The translations under genes and the position numbers were made by a program. Shown here in pieces: positions 43,562 through 55,704 of a DNA stretch of 64,000 bases; the first letter of the stretch is position 1, and each line of letters begins with the position of its first letter. Source of the stretch: Zygaena filipendulae (lineage: Eukaryota; Arthropoda; Insecta; Lepidoptera; Zygaenidae); assembly GCA_907165275.2 (NCBI GenBank), contig OU015650.1:13112001-13176000 (forward strand). Direction: 5' to 3'. Under the pieces are notes generated by a model. The model searched no databases, was not told the DNA's origin, and was given only the letters and a program-made list of their open reading frames with translations.

Positions 43562-43780
43562 ACCTGTCCCGCGCATCCGCGATAATTGCGAAGTTCCCAC
43601 GGAATTGATCCATACAAACTTTGCAACCCCATTTCATCCCCTTAGGGATTGAATTTTCATAAATCTTTTCTTATCGGATGTCTACGTCATACAAAGAACA
43701 CACCCAACAAGTTTCAGGTCTCTGCGATCAGCGGTTTAGGCTGTGCGTTGGTCCATCAGTCATTCATGTATGTTATTTAT
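43562..43780 (-). repeat. Helitron-like subfamily 2, copy 1
   Basis: GATCCATACAAACTTTGCAA, CCCCTTAGGGATTGAATTTTC and CAGGTCTCTGCGATCAGCGG follow a CGCGCATCCGCG stem. Further copies of this variant are at 45650, 51360 and 53705. Confidence 0.5.
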
Positions 43781-43849
43781 TAGGCATACAGCATTTTTGT
43801 AGGCGTCTTTCGATGTTATAAATAAACCTAAACATCTCTTGATTATCGT

Positions 43850-43993
43850 CTTAACTACTTACTCAGTTTATCGTCATAAAATTTTCCATACACGTTTTCA
43901 AAGAAACAGAAAAGGTCAATTTTGTACCCCAAAATTCTCGCATAATAACCTACTCCGAAATAAACGCGGATGAAACCGCGAGAAACAGCTAGT
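43850..43993 (+). mobile_element. Helitron-like fragment
   Basis: Ends ACGCGGATGAAACCGCGAG and CTAG at 43990-43993. Confidence 0.5.
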
Positions 43994-44227
43994 TTAATAA
44001 TAAAATGCTTCATGGCGAAATATCTCTCTAATAAAATTTTTAGCGAGGTGATATTGTTATACTCCAGAGTCTAACTACGTAGCCTTCAGCCTAGGTATCT
44101 TCATAGATTGAATTAGTATAATAAAGCTCGAAAAGTTGGAATAACGCGCGTCCGACGACCGAGTTCTCCGGCCACGTAATTTGCATGGATCGAATCGGTA
44201 CACTGTTCGTAGACTATATTATATTGT

Positions 44228-44400
44228 GACGACGACCCGTTTGGCGCAGAGGTCACCATGCCTACCCGCTAATCAAAGGGTTCCGGGTTCGATTCCCGGT
44301 GGGGGTGGACTTTGTGTGATGAACACAGGGTTCCATTTTCCAGTCTGGGTGTGTTAATAAATCTATAGTATAATATATAAGTAATTCTATGTAGTATATA
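44228..44400 (+). mobile_element. tRNA-derived SINE
   Basis: Box A-like TTGGCGCAGAGG at 44241 and a perfect box B GGTTCGATTCC at 44286-44296, inside a T-arm-like CCGGGTTCGATTCCCGG. The tail TGTGTGATGAACACAGGG...CAGTCTGGGTGTG is typical of lepidopteran SINEs. The acceptor ends do not pair, so it is not a tRNA gene. Confidence 0.7.
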
Positions 44401-44897
44401 CCACGTTTGCTTGGTTTCCACGACACAAGCTAATAATAGCTTACTGTGCGATCAAATAGATCTGTGTGTTGTGATGTGGATTATTATTATTATTATTATT
44501 ATATTGTGTAAAAAGACAGCTGTTGTTGACTGTTGTTATTCCTTTTGTGGTTCTAATAGGGTTAGTGGAAATTCGACTTATTCCCATAAGATATCTATAA
44601 AGGAGCAACAAAACCCCGAGAAAGTTGCCGAAAGTAAAAAAAATTCGAGATAATTTTGTATTTACAGATTTATTTTTAATTGCAGGATTTTTATGACATT
44701 TATCTATTTGTTTATATATTACTCACAAATACAGTGTTACAGTAACACTAAGGCACAGTGAAATTAATAACAATTATAAGACATATAAAATACTAATAAA
44801 AAAGTATAGATAAGTATAACATAATAAGTAGGTAGTATTTTGAAAAAATGTTTTTTCTTCGATTTTAAATACCATAATCATAATAACCATGACTATA

Positions 44898-44934
44898 CCT
44901 CAGACAAAATAAAAAGTTTTTATTTCGTCTGAGG
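44898..44934. repeat. 37-bp palindrome
   Basis: CCTCAGACAAAATAAAAA, a central G, then the mirror with one mismatch. Confidence 0.8.
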
Positions 44935-45165
44935 ACTATACATATTATTTCTATTTAAAGTAGTACCTACCTACCTTATTACCTTCGAATCTTTTACATT
45001 TTAAATATGTAGTTCCTCCTGCTACTTGTATAGTATACCGAAGATATATATTTAGTTATTTCTTATTTTAGTTTTTATACACAATAGTAGATACCTATAC
45101 CCATACCCAGGTCACAGACAATATAATACTATACTCCCAGGTATTTAAACCGAAACCTAATAAAC

Positions 45166-45209
45166 TAACAAAGCTTTGATTGAAAATATTTTCAATCAAA
45201 GTTTTGTTA
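45166..45209. repeat. 44-bp palindrome
   Basis: The inner 28 bp (45174-45201, CTTTGATTGAAAAT and mirror) are perfect; one mismatch further out. Confidence 0.85.
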
Positions 45210-45649
45210 AGAATTTAGGTTGCGGGTATAAAATTTCAATTTAGAAACCACGTTAGGAGTCTGCGCAAACTTTGTGCATAGACTATCTGAATTCCGTATA
45301 CATATAATATGTAGATTGCTTTGGTGTTACCTATAACGAAAAATATACCTTAGGTATGTGATTATTATTTTCGTCAGATGATTGGGATCGTTAGTAGCCG
45401 CTGGAACAGGTCCATTTTTCACCAGTTTTCGGAACAGATTGCCTCTTTGTTTGCATGTGACAAGTGTCTAACGAGAACAGCAGTCTCAAATGTATGAGAG
45501 CTGCAACAGAGTATTCATAAAAGCTTTATTATGGGAACAATATTTAAAAGGCTATTTAATTTTGTCTGTTCTACATACAATAATATGGATATTGATATTT
45601 GATATCTATATACAACTATCTTGTATATATCTATACATATAAAATGCTT

Positions 45650-45835
45650 TGTCCCGAATTACTGATGGATCATCGTAGAGACCTGAAACTTTGAGGGTGT
45701 GTTATTTGTATGACGTAGGCATCCGGTAGGAAAGGATTTTTGAAAATTCAACCCCTAAGAGGATGAAAAGGGGTTGCAAAGTTTGTATGGAACAATTCCG
45801 CGGGAACTTCGAAATTATCGCGGGAAATGAGTCCC
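45650..45835 (+). repeat. Helitron-like subfamily 2, copy 2
   Basis: ATCGTAGAGACCTGAAACTT, CAACCCCTAAGAGGATGAAA and GCAAAGTTTGTATGGAAC blocks, ending AATTATCGCGGGA. Confidence 0.5.
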
Positions 45836-46335
45836 TTGATCACGGCATCACGCGTGAACGGCTGGACCAATTTTGCTATTTTTTTTTGTTGTGTTTGTTA
45901 TTGTAAGGAGAAGAAGATTAGATATGAAATAGTTTTGGGGTTTCTGCGGGAATTTTGAATAGGTACGTAAGTTATTTTTAGTTTCGTTGTTTTTAAAAAC
46001 AAGAGCTTTTTTTCTAAGTAGCCAAGTACATAGTTATTTGTTTGTATGTTTCACAGGGCTCGATCATGAATTTACAATGTAGAATTATTAAATTCCATTA
46101 TTTATAATATGTAGCTTCGACAGTTGCTTCACAATGGTGAGAACCATCTGATGCTAAATTACCTTAATCACCACCTTGCCTAGTTAACTATGAGTCAATA
46201 GGACACTATAAGCATTCTTATTGAGGTCATCGATCTAGCTGAGCATTTCGTTGCAACTCGCGCGGTCACATTCAGGAGTCAGGACTGTCTATGATTTAGG
46301 TAGGTAGGTACTAGGTAGACAGGTACTCGTATACT

Positions 46336-46580
46336 TAGGTACACCAATTTAAAAGAAAGAAAGAAAGAAAGAAAAGGCGTTTATTTGGACACAGAGACAA
46401 CACAATTACAATTATTTTTTACAAACATGACTTTAACAAAAAAAAGTATGACAATATTCTGAGAACAAAACGGTGTTTGCGTGGTGCGTCCCCATGACCA
46501 AAACGGTCACTGCCTAAGCATGTTGCTATGAGTGCGGGCACTCCTAGCGCTGATTTAATACAGTCAGGACCGGAGATTCA
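46336..46580 (-). mobile_element. LINE 3'-end fragment with (AAAG)n tail
   Basis: On the minus strand it ends GTCCAAATAAACGCCTTTTC followed by (TTTC)n. The interior contains AGGAGTGCCCGCACTCATAG. No ORF. Confidence 0.45.
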
Positions 46581-46957
46581 CAAATATAAGATTATACATA
46601 TGATACAATTTAGATGCTGGATTGCAGGAATATCAGTTGATATGAAAGTAGGTACTGCAAGGAGGTTATTTTATCCTCCTCGAAGTTGATTGGTTTTGAG
46701 GTTAAAGTTATAAAAACAGGTTTTTCAAAGAAAAATGTAGTTAGGTTTTTTTTGTATTTAACCCCTGCGTTGAAAAAGAGGTGAAACCGTCATCGTCAGG
46801 GGAACGGCTAGTAAAGTCTTAAAAACTTAAATACCCAATTGATAATACTTACGTACCTATCAGACTGTCTGATAGATACTTGCAACAATGTAAAACTATA
46901 AATGCGCTAATAAAATGGGTGCCATAATCTAGGCTTTTATGAGAATATAAGAGTGCT

Positions 46958-47030
46958 AGCTGTTTCCCGCAGTTTTACTCGCATTAATTACGGAGTTTCC
47001 GTGAGAATTCTGAGATAAAATAGTATATTT
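46958..47030 (-). mobile_element. Helitron-like 3'-end fragment
   Basis: CTAGCTGTTTCCCGCAG and GAGTTTCCGTGAGAATTC. Confidence 0.45.
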
Positions 47031-47034
47031 CATT

Positions 47035-47090
47035 ACAAGTGCGGAAAGTCTGTCATTGCAAAGAGTTCCGACAAATGTCTATCCTAGCCG
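47035..47090. repeat. Half copy of the 22588-22708 hairpin element
   Basis: ACAAGTGCGGAAAG followed by TGTCATTGCAAAGAGTTCCGAC. Confidence 0.55.
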
Positions 47091-47099
47091 AGGCGTTAT

Positions 47100-48075
47100 T
47101 ATTCCAACTAGTTAGACCGATGATCGAACTGTTTGGACATTTTTTTCCGAATTATTAGACTGACTGAGGTAATCTGTTATATTAGGATAAAAATATTCCA
47201 AGCCGTTAGACTGACTTGTTGATATCTAATTTTATACCAGACTACAAAAAATTTCTTTAACAAATTATAAATAAGCCTGTAATAGATTGACGACATGACA
47301 ACATAAAAAGTACAGTAAGCACTTTGAAGCACTATTGTAATGTTAACTTACCTTTTACCTTATCATCTTATTTAGGTATCCTTTCATGGAATAATCGCGC
47401 TTTTGTCCGCGATCCACCGCCACCTTAAAGTGATTTACTTACTTTATTGAATCGGCCCTCGCTCTTCTCTCAAAAGATTAAAATTTCTCCCCAGCAAAAG
47501 CGCAATGTCTATATTTTATTATTAGTCATGAAATTTTTTCCATAATCCGGCTGTAGGTATAGGTAATTTTAAATTACAAGCCGTTTTTATAAAATAGGTA
47601 CAATTTGAGATTTTACGATATCTCTTTCTTTTCATTCACTCTAACCGGATAGAAACGGCGAACAAAATCGTGAACCCTAATTATAGATATCGTCGACGCG
47701 TAAAGAATGCTACATAAGTACTTTTCTTCAGCTTGTTCTTTCTTTGCTTCAGTAATAAAATTTGTTATTTTTTTTTCTCTTTATTAAGAGGGCTTTATCG
47801 CATATGCGATTATGTCACCCTTATTATTTTTAACATATCTATAGTAGATATAACTGAGCACCGAGCAATTAAATTGAGTTTGGAATCCTTATACTTCAAG
47901 TCAAAAAAAGGCGGTTTTCACATTGAAATCGTCAAAATAAGTATAAATAATTATTTCTTAACCGCTAATTACGTAGAATTAGCATTAAGTAACAACTAAC
48001 AATAGAAAAATTCCATATTTTTTTTCAAATAGTCAGCTTTTACATCTCCTGTAAAGTTTGTAAAAATTACTTAGC
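47100..48075. other. Intergenic DNA with no supported gene
   Basis: An 88-codon frame at 47733-47999 is AT-biased low-complexity sequence and is not called. Confidence 0.4.
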
Positions 48076-48079
48076 GGTG

Positions 48080-48264
48080 TTGTTAGATAAGGGACGAAAT
48101 GCGAAAGTTAGTTTTTTCTTTGTTGCGCTTTCTCGCCTTAACGGCTCAACCGATCATCATGAAATGCATACACGCTGTCAGAGGTACAGAAGAGGATATG
48201 GGGTAGGTACATTTTATCCCGGGATTCCCGCGCGAACTCTAATATTAACTCGGGGAACAGCTAG
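48080..48264 (+). mobile_element. Helitron-like fragment
   Basis: CAACCGATCATCATGAAATG, CATACACGCTGTCAGAGG and TTTTATCCCGGGATTCCCGC blocks, CTAG at 48261-48264. Confidence 0.55.
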
Positions 48265-49985
48265 TGTAAGTACAAAAGCTTGTCCAATGTCCGCCATTAA
48301 AGCCACTGAACCGAATGTAATGGTTAAGTTTCTGTGCTAAAATTATTCTCTACATAACCTTGTAAATATACTAACACATTAAATATAAATTTAGTAAAAT
48401 GACTATAAATTAATATAAATCTGTTAAAAAATTATTTTAAGGTGGATGATTATTAAAATTCTAAGGTGCAAAGGGGGGAAGACTAGAGGGTTGCTATTTT
48501 AGATTTATCCCAACTATAAATTAAGGCAACTTGCTAAATAATACCTATCTACTTAGTCTTTATTTTGAAAAATACCAACATAATACTTAAATTGCAAATA
48601 ATTACTAATTTCTAAATTTAGTGGAATAACAAAAACTTTTTAACAAAACTACTAAAGTTGTTTTTTGTAGTTTTTTGTGGCTATAATTTACTAGGTACAT
48701 GCTTAATTACAACTCAGCATTAAAACCTTTCAGTGAACAATAAATCACTCCTATTTTCCCACCCTTAGGGTAGGATTTTTTCTTCCAAATTTATATGGGT
48801 CCAAAAAAGGATTATCAAAATCGGACAACTCTGTAAAAAGTTATGCTTGGTCATACATAAAATAAAAATATGCGTCGACTGGAGAACCTCCATCGTTTTT
48901 TCGTCGGTTAAAAAAGAAGTAAGTGCCTACATGGACCAATAAAACTTGTTTAATATAAGTAAATTAATAAGGCATCTATAAAATTGAAAATGGCTACTTT
49001 GAAACTTTACTTCTCCGTGCTCAAGTGTAGTTGCGTTTCTTAAGATGGAAAGTTGCCTTTATGAAACCTTATTTATTTAGGTACCTAAACCATAATAAAT
49101 AAGTTACGACACAGGCTAGAGATAACAGTTAAAATTAAAATGGTAAATTAAAACCATAAATGGTAAAGCCATTGTAATAATATGGTAACGGAAAGCTTTT
49201 ATGAAGTTCTGCTCTCTGAAGCCTCGTCCGCAACGCAGTTAAAATGAGGGAAATGAATAAATTTTTCTCTTATCTGCTAACCTTAAGCTTTCACAAAAAT
49301 AGATAGAAGTAATGATTCGTTTTTTATTCCGTTTATTCCATTGACCTCACTAAAACAAAGGTTATTCGCATTTGAGGCTGGAGCCCATTATAAAATGTTA
49401 AAGTTAAGTTTTATCGCTCTAATTACACAAACAAGGACTGCCGGATTGCTGGGACATCCGGGAATGTGTGTCTGGGGATTTGTTCGCTGTTGCCTCTCTC
49501 TTCGTATCTACGAATAAAGCCGTCAGTTTGTTGTTCAGAGGAATGATGTTCAAGATAATCCGACCATATCCAAGCTAAACAACATTTAACAACGTTGTTT
49601 ATAGTCTATTTAATTAACTACTTGTGCGCGGAACACTATTATATGAATTTAACTTCTAACCATACCTATTTATTACGGATGAAATATCTACGTAGATATG
49701 TTATTGTTCCCTATAATTTCAGCCGCATAATATAATGTGGTTCTTCAAATAAAACTAGGCTTAAAATTAACCCTACGAGATGCTAGTTTGGTTTGGTTAA
49801 GTAGGTAAGACAATAAATTATATTAGTAGTATAATATCATTTATTGTCTGTGGGTTAGGTTTGTATTGACTATTGCTGACAACGACCCGCGAGCCGAGCG
49901 AGCGTAGTCAGCGTGCCGCGGCAGCGGCCGGCGATGTGCCGAAGACAATAAGAGCAGCAGTCAGCACTCTTGAAAGAAAATATAT
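48265..49985. other. AT-rich DNA with no supported gene
   Basis: A short GC-richer patch lies at about 49885-49940 (CGACCCGCGAGCCGAGCGAG). No repeat ends or splice-supported exons seen. Confidence 0.35.
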
Positions 49986-49989
49986 TATA

Positions 49990-50321
49990 CAACGTGTTAA
50001 TGAATTAATTGAAAACTAGAAAGTAGTTTGCTCAGAATCAACTAGCGAATCGGTCGTACTATGTTTTAATATAGGTTATATTTTTTCATTTTTACTAGCC
50101 CATTGTCAAAATTATTCATAATACAATATATGGCGCGTACGCCGCTCGCAGCAAAAAAATTCGATCCAATAGGCGCGGGCGTATCGCTTGGAATTTCGTA
50201 GATAGGTCACCTCCAAACTAATGTTGAATAACTTTTCGACATGAAATATATCTTAATCGTATTATTGTTTATTTTTTTAAATGGGGTGTATCAGGTTTTC
50301 AGTTAATTCATTAACACGTTG
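49990..50321. mobile_element. MITE family C, copy 2 (332 bp)
   Basis: CAACGTGTTAATGAATTAAT at the left and TTAATTCATTAACACGTTG at the right, flanked by TATA. About 65 bp longer inside than copy 1, which appears internally deleted. Confidence 0.8.
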
Positions 50322-50692
50322 TATAATGTGCAAAAATTTTAATACATTGAAATCTAACGTCAATATTTTTTTATGGTTTGTGTTTTTATACGCCTGTCCA
50401 AATGGTTCAGGTAATTCACCAAGCACAAATGCTATACAGGTTTGAAAACTAATACAAAAAGGAAGAGCATGTATGTATGTTGCTCTTTTATCAGGTCAAT
50501 CAATTTTATTGATTTCTATTTCATACGATAGGTAGGTAGGCTATGTCTCTAGGGTGCTTCCTTAAAGTAATCAAAATGCGATTTACCTCAATCTAATTTG
50601 AGCTGAAGAACGGCACGCCGCCTTGAACGGATCACAGCAAATCGGTTATGATTCATGGAATGTTATAGTAAATTGCACACACATATCCAATT

Positions 50693-50890
50693 ACTAGCTG
50701 TCCCCCGCGGTTTTACCCTTGTTAATTTCAGAGTTCGCGCGGGAATTCCGGAATAAAAAGTAAACTAGGTATTTCCTTTTCTATACCCCTAAACTATAGT
50801 ATTATATTATCTGTGCCCCTAACAACGTGCATGCAAAAAATGATGATTGGTCGAGAAGCGTAACAAACAAACAAACTCACATTCACATTT
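50693..50890 (-). mobile_element. Helitron-like repeat
   Basis: CTAGCTGTCCCCCGCGG, GAGTTCGCGCGGGAATTCCG and ACAACGTGCATGCAAAAA blocks. Confidence 0.6.
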
Positions 50891-50984
50891 CAGAACATTT
50901 TTGTGAACTGAATGTATATGAATGTATTTATGGTACTTACATAAAAAAAACATTTTATTTTTATTTTTGTCTATCTGTCTTGTC

Positions 50985-51154
50985 TGTCTGTTTGTTCCGG
51001 CGAATCTCTGCTGGACCGATTTCAACGGCACTTTCACTGGCAGATAACTGATGTTATAAGGAGTAACTTATAGGCTACTTTTATTTTAGAAAAAAAATTG
51101 TTCCCGTGGGAATTGCAAAACTCACGCGCCGGGTGAAATCGCGGGGCAAGCTAG
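50985..51154 (+). mobile_element. Helitron-like repeat
   Basis: GCTGGACCGATTTCAACGG, ACTGATGTTATAAGGAG and CGGGTGAAATCGCGGGGC, CTAG at 51151-51154. Confidence 0.55.
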
Positions 51155-51354
51155 TATAATATAATATAGGCCGATCGGTTATAGCAGCGACGAAAGGAGA
51201 CCTCATGTATTATACATATAGATGGAGGAGCGGTGCTTTTTTGTGTTTTGGGTGAGCCAACGACATATACAGGTCCGTGGGGTGAGCAGTTGGATTTGTT
51301 CACAATAGGTACGTTCACAGCGAGCGATGTATACTGTCAGCCGATTCAAGAAAA

Positions 51355-51560
51355 CATTGTCCTGAATGACTGATGGATCAAGGCACAGCAAACCGCTGAT
51401 CGTAGAGACCTGAAACTTGGAGGGTGTGTTCTGTGTATAACGTAGGCGGATGCCTAAATAAATTCAACCTCTAAGGGAATGAAAAGGGGTTGCAAAGGTT
51501 GCAAATTTCGAGGGAACTTCGAAATTATCGCGAGTGAAACCGCGCGAGACAGCTACCTAG
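51355..51560 (+). repeat. Helitron-like subfamily 2, copy 3
   Basis: CCGCTGATCGTAGAGACCTG, CAACCTCTAAGGGAATGAAA and GCGAGTGAAACCGCGCGAG blocks. Confidence 0.5.
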
Positions 51561-51639
51561 TCGTATAGTAAAACTGTAACTAGGCGCTGCGCCGTGCGTG
51601 TACAGTGAAATCCTAGTCACTATTTCTGGTTGTTAGCTT

Positions 51640-51745
51640 TCACGCGCCTTAAATATTCAACTGATCTTCATGATATTTTGCATACGCGTTGTCACAGGGC
51701 AGGAAATCGGGTACTTTTTAACCCGGAATTCCCGCCGGAACTACA
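51640..51745 (+). mobile_element. Helitron-like fragment
   Basis: TTCATGATATTTTGCATACGC and TTTTTAACCCGGAATTCCCGC; the 3' stem is missing. Confidence 0.4.
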
Positions 51746-51769
51746 TAGATACATATAAATCACAAACAA

Positions 51770-52995
51770 TGGATAATATATTCTATGAAATATAAAATAA
51801 TAATAATAATAATGGTATCGTTAGAAATCAACGGTCAACCAGCTATTAGTGATACAATTTTTGTCTGTCTGTCCGCACTCTATGCACGGATCAAACATTG
51901 GTCCATGGATCAAATTAAGAGCAGACGTCATACTTTCTGGATAGATTCAAATCAGTATACCTAATACGTACTTAATAGCATGTTCCTAGTCAACGTGCAT
52001 GTCCGACGGTTATAATACCTGTAAAACAAAGAGTTCCCGCGGTAATCCCGAAACACACGCGGACGACACGACGAGCTTGTCATAATTTTGAAGAGATCTG
52101 TCGAAAAATTCGTGCAATACCTACAAGTTACAACGTTATTTTTATTTTATTTTACGAGTAACGGCGGGACGCCCGACTCGACTTGCGTGTATTAAGTCGG
52201 TAAGTACCTACTTACTTAGTATTATTTGCTATTTGGTTCGTACTGGCAATTGGCATGATATACCTACTTATGCGGTAAGTGTGCTGTATTTTTTTGATGT
52301 TAAACGGTTAAACCCTACATCTATCTAAAGGATAGCATCCGCGAATTGAATATTTTTAACAAAATTAAGAGCGGGCGGTGAAAGAAGCCAACCACAAAGG
52401 AAAAGTTTTTAAAATTCTTTTCTGTCTGTGTGTCTGTTCACGATAATCTCAGAATCTATTGAACGGATCGTCGTGTGGTTTTCACAGGTAGATTGCTTAG
52501 CCTGGAGCAACATACCTAATATAGGCTTTGTTTTATTGAAATCGGATCTTGGAAAAAAGTTGCTATATAAAATCGTACGGCTTTTAGGTACTTAAAATAC
52601 TTTTATGTAAGGTTAATCTACATGAGGGGGCCAAGACGCGAACGTTTGAAAGTATCTATCATTGGTAGGTATATAATATAACCAAATAAAAAAAAAATGT
52701 AACGTTTATTTTATTAATAATAATAATTCATTTATTTGCTGAATATGGTAGACTTAGGATGTTACATTAAAATTCAAGCCGTATATTCGCCGTGTTGGCT
52801 TGCAAATTTTTATTGAAATTTTGTAAATATAGTAAATAAATCTCAAAATGAGCTTAAAAAAAATTATAACAAAATACAAGTCAAAATAAAATAAAATCAA
52901 TCACAATTATGAATACAATATTATGTAGTTCTTTAAACATAACGTGCGATATGTTTTATATTTCTTTTTCTAAGATCAATAGGTGCAGAAACTAC
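51770..52995. other. Intergenic DNA with repeat scraps
   Basis: (AAT)n near 51799-51815, a Helitron-like scrap at 52025-52070 and an AATAATAATTCATTTATTTG...TTACATTAAAATTC segment at 52715-52950 that looks like a retroelement tail. Confidence 0.35.
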
Positions 52996-53004
52996 AGAAG
53001 GTTC

Positions 53005-53184
53005 TTATGAAAGAAGTTTGGAGTTCTTGCGGGAATTCCGAAACTCTCCGAGACGGTCGGACCGATTTTGTCGGAACTTTCACCGCTAATTAGCTGATGT
53101 TATAAGAAGTAAACTAGGCTACTTTGGAGTTCCTGCGAGAATACCGAAAGTCACGGAATGTAACCGCGGGGCACAACTAGTATT
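53005..53184 (+). mobile_element. Helitron-like fragment
   Basis: TTCTTGCGGGAATTCCG, GGACCGATTTTGTCGG and GATGTTATAAGAAGTAAAC, then GTAACCGCGGGGCACAACTAG. Confidence 0.5.
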
Positions 53185-53704
53185 ATATAGAGGTAAAATT
53201 TAAGTAGATAAAGTAAGTTTGTAAATTTGGATCTCTGGAACCAATCCTAAAATATTTTACTGACAGAAAGGTATACCATAGGCTATAGAGGCTATCTCAA
53301 ATTCCCTGAATGACAGCGAATAGGTATAGGTAAGTTTGACTTTTAGTCTTTATGCGTATTGCGTACCTACCTACCCCAGAGAACCACAAAATTCAGGAGT
53401 TTGAAATAGGTATGCAGACTCATGTGTAAACCGCGATAAATAAGGTCAGTTACTTATTTTTAGACGAGGTTGTTAATTCTGCTGATGCCGCATAATGACC
53501 TCAAATGTAGACCCAATAAGCACACTGTGTCAAAAATGACACAATGCATGAAAGGGTCAATGAAGCGTAATAGGTATAACTTTAAAACTATGGGTTTTTG
53601 GAATAAAAAATTAGGCTTTAATTTATTCGTTGTCACGCCGGACACTTTGTTACCTTTTAAGCTTGGCAGACCTTTCTGACTAATCCTGACACTTTGTGTT
53701 ACTA

Positions 53705-53980
53705 ACTTTTCCCCGCAATTTCACTCGCGATAATTTCGGAGCTCCCGTGGGAATTGAATAAGCAAAACCTTTTAATATGTCTACCTAAATTTTTTTTCAA
53801 GAAAACACGTTTTCCATGCAAACTTTGCAACTCCTTTTTGCCCCCTCTTAGGGGTTGAATTTTCAAATTTCCTTTCTTAGTGCACACTTAAGGAAGATTT
53901 GTGCAAAATTTCATGATTCTAGACCCAGCAGTTTCAGCTGTGCGTTGATCGATCAGTCAGTCAGTTTCAGCTTTTATATA
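53705..53980 (-). repeat. Helitron-like subfamily 2, copy 4
   Basis: CCCCGCAATTTCACTCGCG stem, AACTTTGCAACTCCTTTTTG and CTCTTAGGGGTTGAATTTTC, then GCTGTGCGTTGATCGATCAG. Confidence 0.5.
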
Positions 53981-54264
53981 TACATAAGTATACTATATTT
54001 TTCATGGATTCAGACGCTTTTGATGAATGAGGATGATAAATTGACATGGCGCGGCGCGAGTGACGGCGTCCATCGACGTCGTATCAAGAGAACGCTTAAA
54101 TGTTTAAAATGGAATGTAGGTAGCTTTTTTTTCTCAAAAAATGAAAAAATCCGACACTGTTGTGTCATGTATGTAAGTCATTTGGTGACATAAGTCTCAC
54201 ATTTTAGTCTGTATTATTCTTCTGAGGTCTGCCGCTTTCTGTCGTTTTAATGATGAGAGATTAC

Positions 54265-54422
54265 CTATAAAAACAAAACTGCCATACTCAGAGATGTTAT
54301 TTAGCTAAAACAGAATTAGTGAAATGCCAATTAACAGTAATATAATGAAAGTTTCTGAGTGAGTACGGCAGTTTTGCTTTTAAAATATTTACTTAAAATT
54401 AAGTAATCATCAAATGACTCTA
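54265..54422. mobile_element. Diverged hairpin MITE related to 19284-19515
   Basis: AAAACTGCC and GGCAGTTTT inner ends, GAAATGCCAATTAACAGTAAT and TTAAGTAATCATCAAATGACTC blocks shared with the Frmd5 intron 7 copy. Confidence 0.6.
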
Positions 54423-54644
54423 CAAATAAACGCACGTAGATGCTAGGAAGCGTCGCAAGCAACAGGTTTTTTCTTTCCACCTAATTCGACTTACTAACTT
54501 TCCATGGTTTCGTACACGGATTATGCAAATAATCCGATGATTACCTACAGTCCGTTGAATAGAAGCCCTGGCAGGTGATATTATATTTCCCTATTGCCGA
54601 AATCCCGATAACAATTAAATAAATCAGCTTTTAAAAATGAATTA

Positions 54645-54945
54645 TTATGTTCCCCGCGGCTGCACCCGCGGTAATTTCGGAGTTCCCGCGGGAATTCGGC
54701 GATAAAAGTACACTATGTCATCCGCTATACCCTTATCAACGTGTAGGTATATCTATGCAAAATATCATGAGGTTTCACCCACGTTAATATCGGAGCGGGA
54801 ATCCCGCGACAAAAAGAACCCTTCTCTGAATACCTGAAAAAGTGTATACCAAATTTCAAGATGATCGGTTGAGCCGTTAAGGCGTGAAAGCGTAACAAAC
54901 AAATAAACAAACTTACTTTCACATTTATAATATAGTAAGGATTAA
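54645..54945 (-). mobile_element. Helitron-like repeat, two fused parts
   Basis: A first core (CCCCGCGGCTGCACCCGCGG...GGGAATTCGGCGAT) runs into a second (GAGGTTTCACCCACGTTAAT) and ends ACATTTATAATATAGTAAGG. Confidence 0.55.
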
Positions 54946-54954
54946 TATTATGTA

Positions 54955-55172
54955 GTTGGTTCCCGTGACTTCGCTCGCGTTAGTGTAGATATTGTAAACC
55001 AATTTTCTATCCCTCGGGAACAGCATCTACTTTTTCTGAATGAAAGGACTCTATGTCCTGATCTGTACCCCTGACATCATGTATGCGAAATTTTATGATA
55101 ATCGGTTGAGTAGTTAAGGCGTGATAGCATAACAAACAAACAAATTCGCATTTACAAATTAGGGATTATAGG
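54955..55172 (-). mobile_element. Helitron-like repeat
   Basis: GTTCCCGTGACTTCGCTCGC end, GATAATCGGTTGAGTAGTTAAG and ACAAACAAACAAATTCGC blocks. Confidence 0.5.
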
Positions 55173-55429
55173 ATGTTATATTGCAATTTTTTGTTTAAGA
55201 AACTGGTGCACACGAATGTGTAGATGATTTTATATTACCTGCTTATCCAGCTGGTTTTGCTTAGGTATCTACCTATTTACATTCTGTCGCCACTTCGCCA
55301 GTTAAGATTTGACACCCAATCAATAATAATAATTTTTGGTTGAATGGCTCCATCATTTTGAATTTTCTGACGATGATTCTATGCCAATTGCCAACGTCAA
55401 TAGGGATGTTGACGACTTTGAAAATCAAA

Positions 55430-55700
55430 ATTTTAATTAGTCCGTCAGTTAGAAAATTAAAAATCATTACACACGTTTTTTTTTTCAAATAAATGAAAAT
55501 ACAACAGACAAAGCGAATTAAAGATTAGGGTGGGGGCTCGTGACGTCACTTACCGCTACAAGCCGCCATACAAACTGCTCTGGTTAGTGACGTCACGCGA
55601 AATTTCAACTCGATGTATCGCCGTTATTTTTTGATTACGTAAAAAAGAAAAAATACGTGTCCAGTATTTTTTATTAATCTACAAGACGGACTAAAAAAAA
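55430..55700. repeat. Dispersed repeat related to 17876-18130 and 22100-22290
   Basis: AGTGACGTCACGCGAAATTTC, TATCGCCGTTATTTTTTGATTACGTAA and AATCTACAAGACGGACTA blocks. Confidence 0.45.
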
Positions 55701-55704
55701 AATT

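Larger units (their letters stand above)
44401..45640. other. AT-rich DNA with two small palindromes
   Basis: (TTA)n at about 44478-44502; hairpins at 44898-44934 and 45166-45209 are listed separately. No supported gene. Confidence 0.4.

Noticed and set aside
44228..44303. Possible tRNA gene
   Set aside because: Box B and T arm are good, but the acceptor ends do not pair and the sequence continues into a SINE body.
53855..54193. 112-codon ORF
   Set aside because: Starts inside a Helitron-like repeat and runs through unrelated sequence; no domain.
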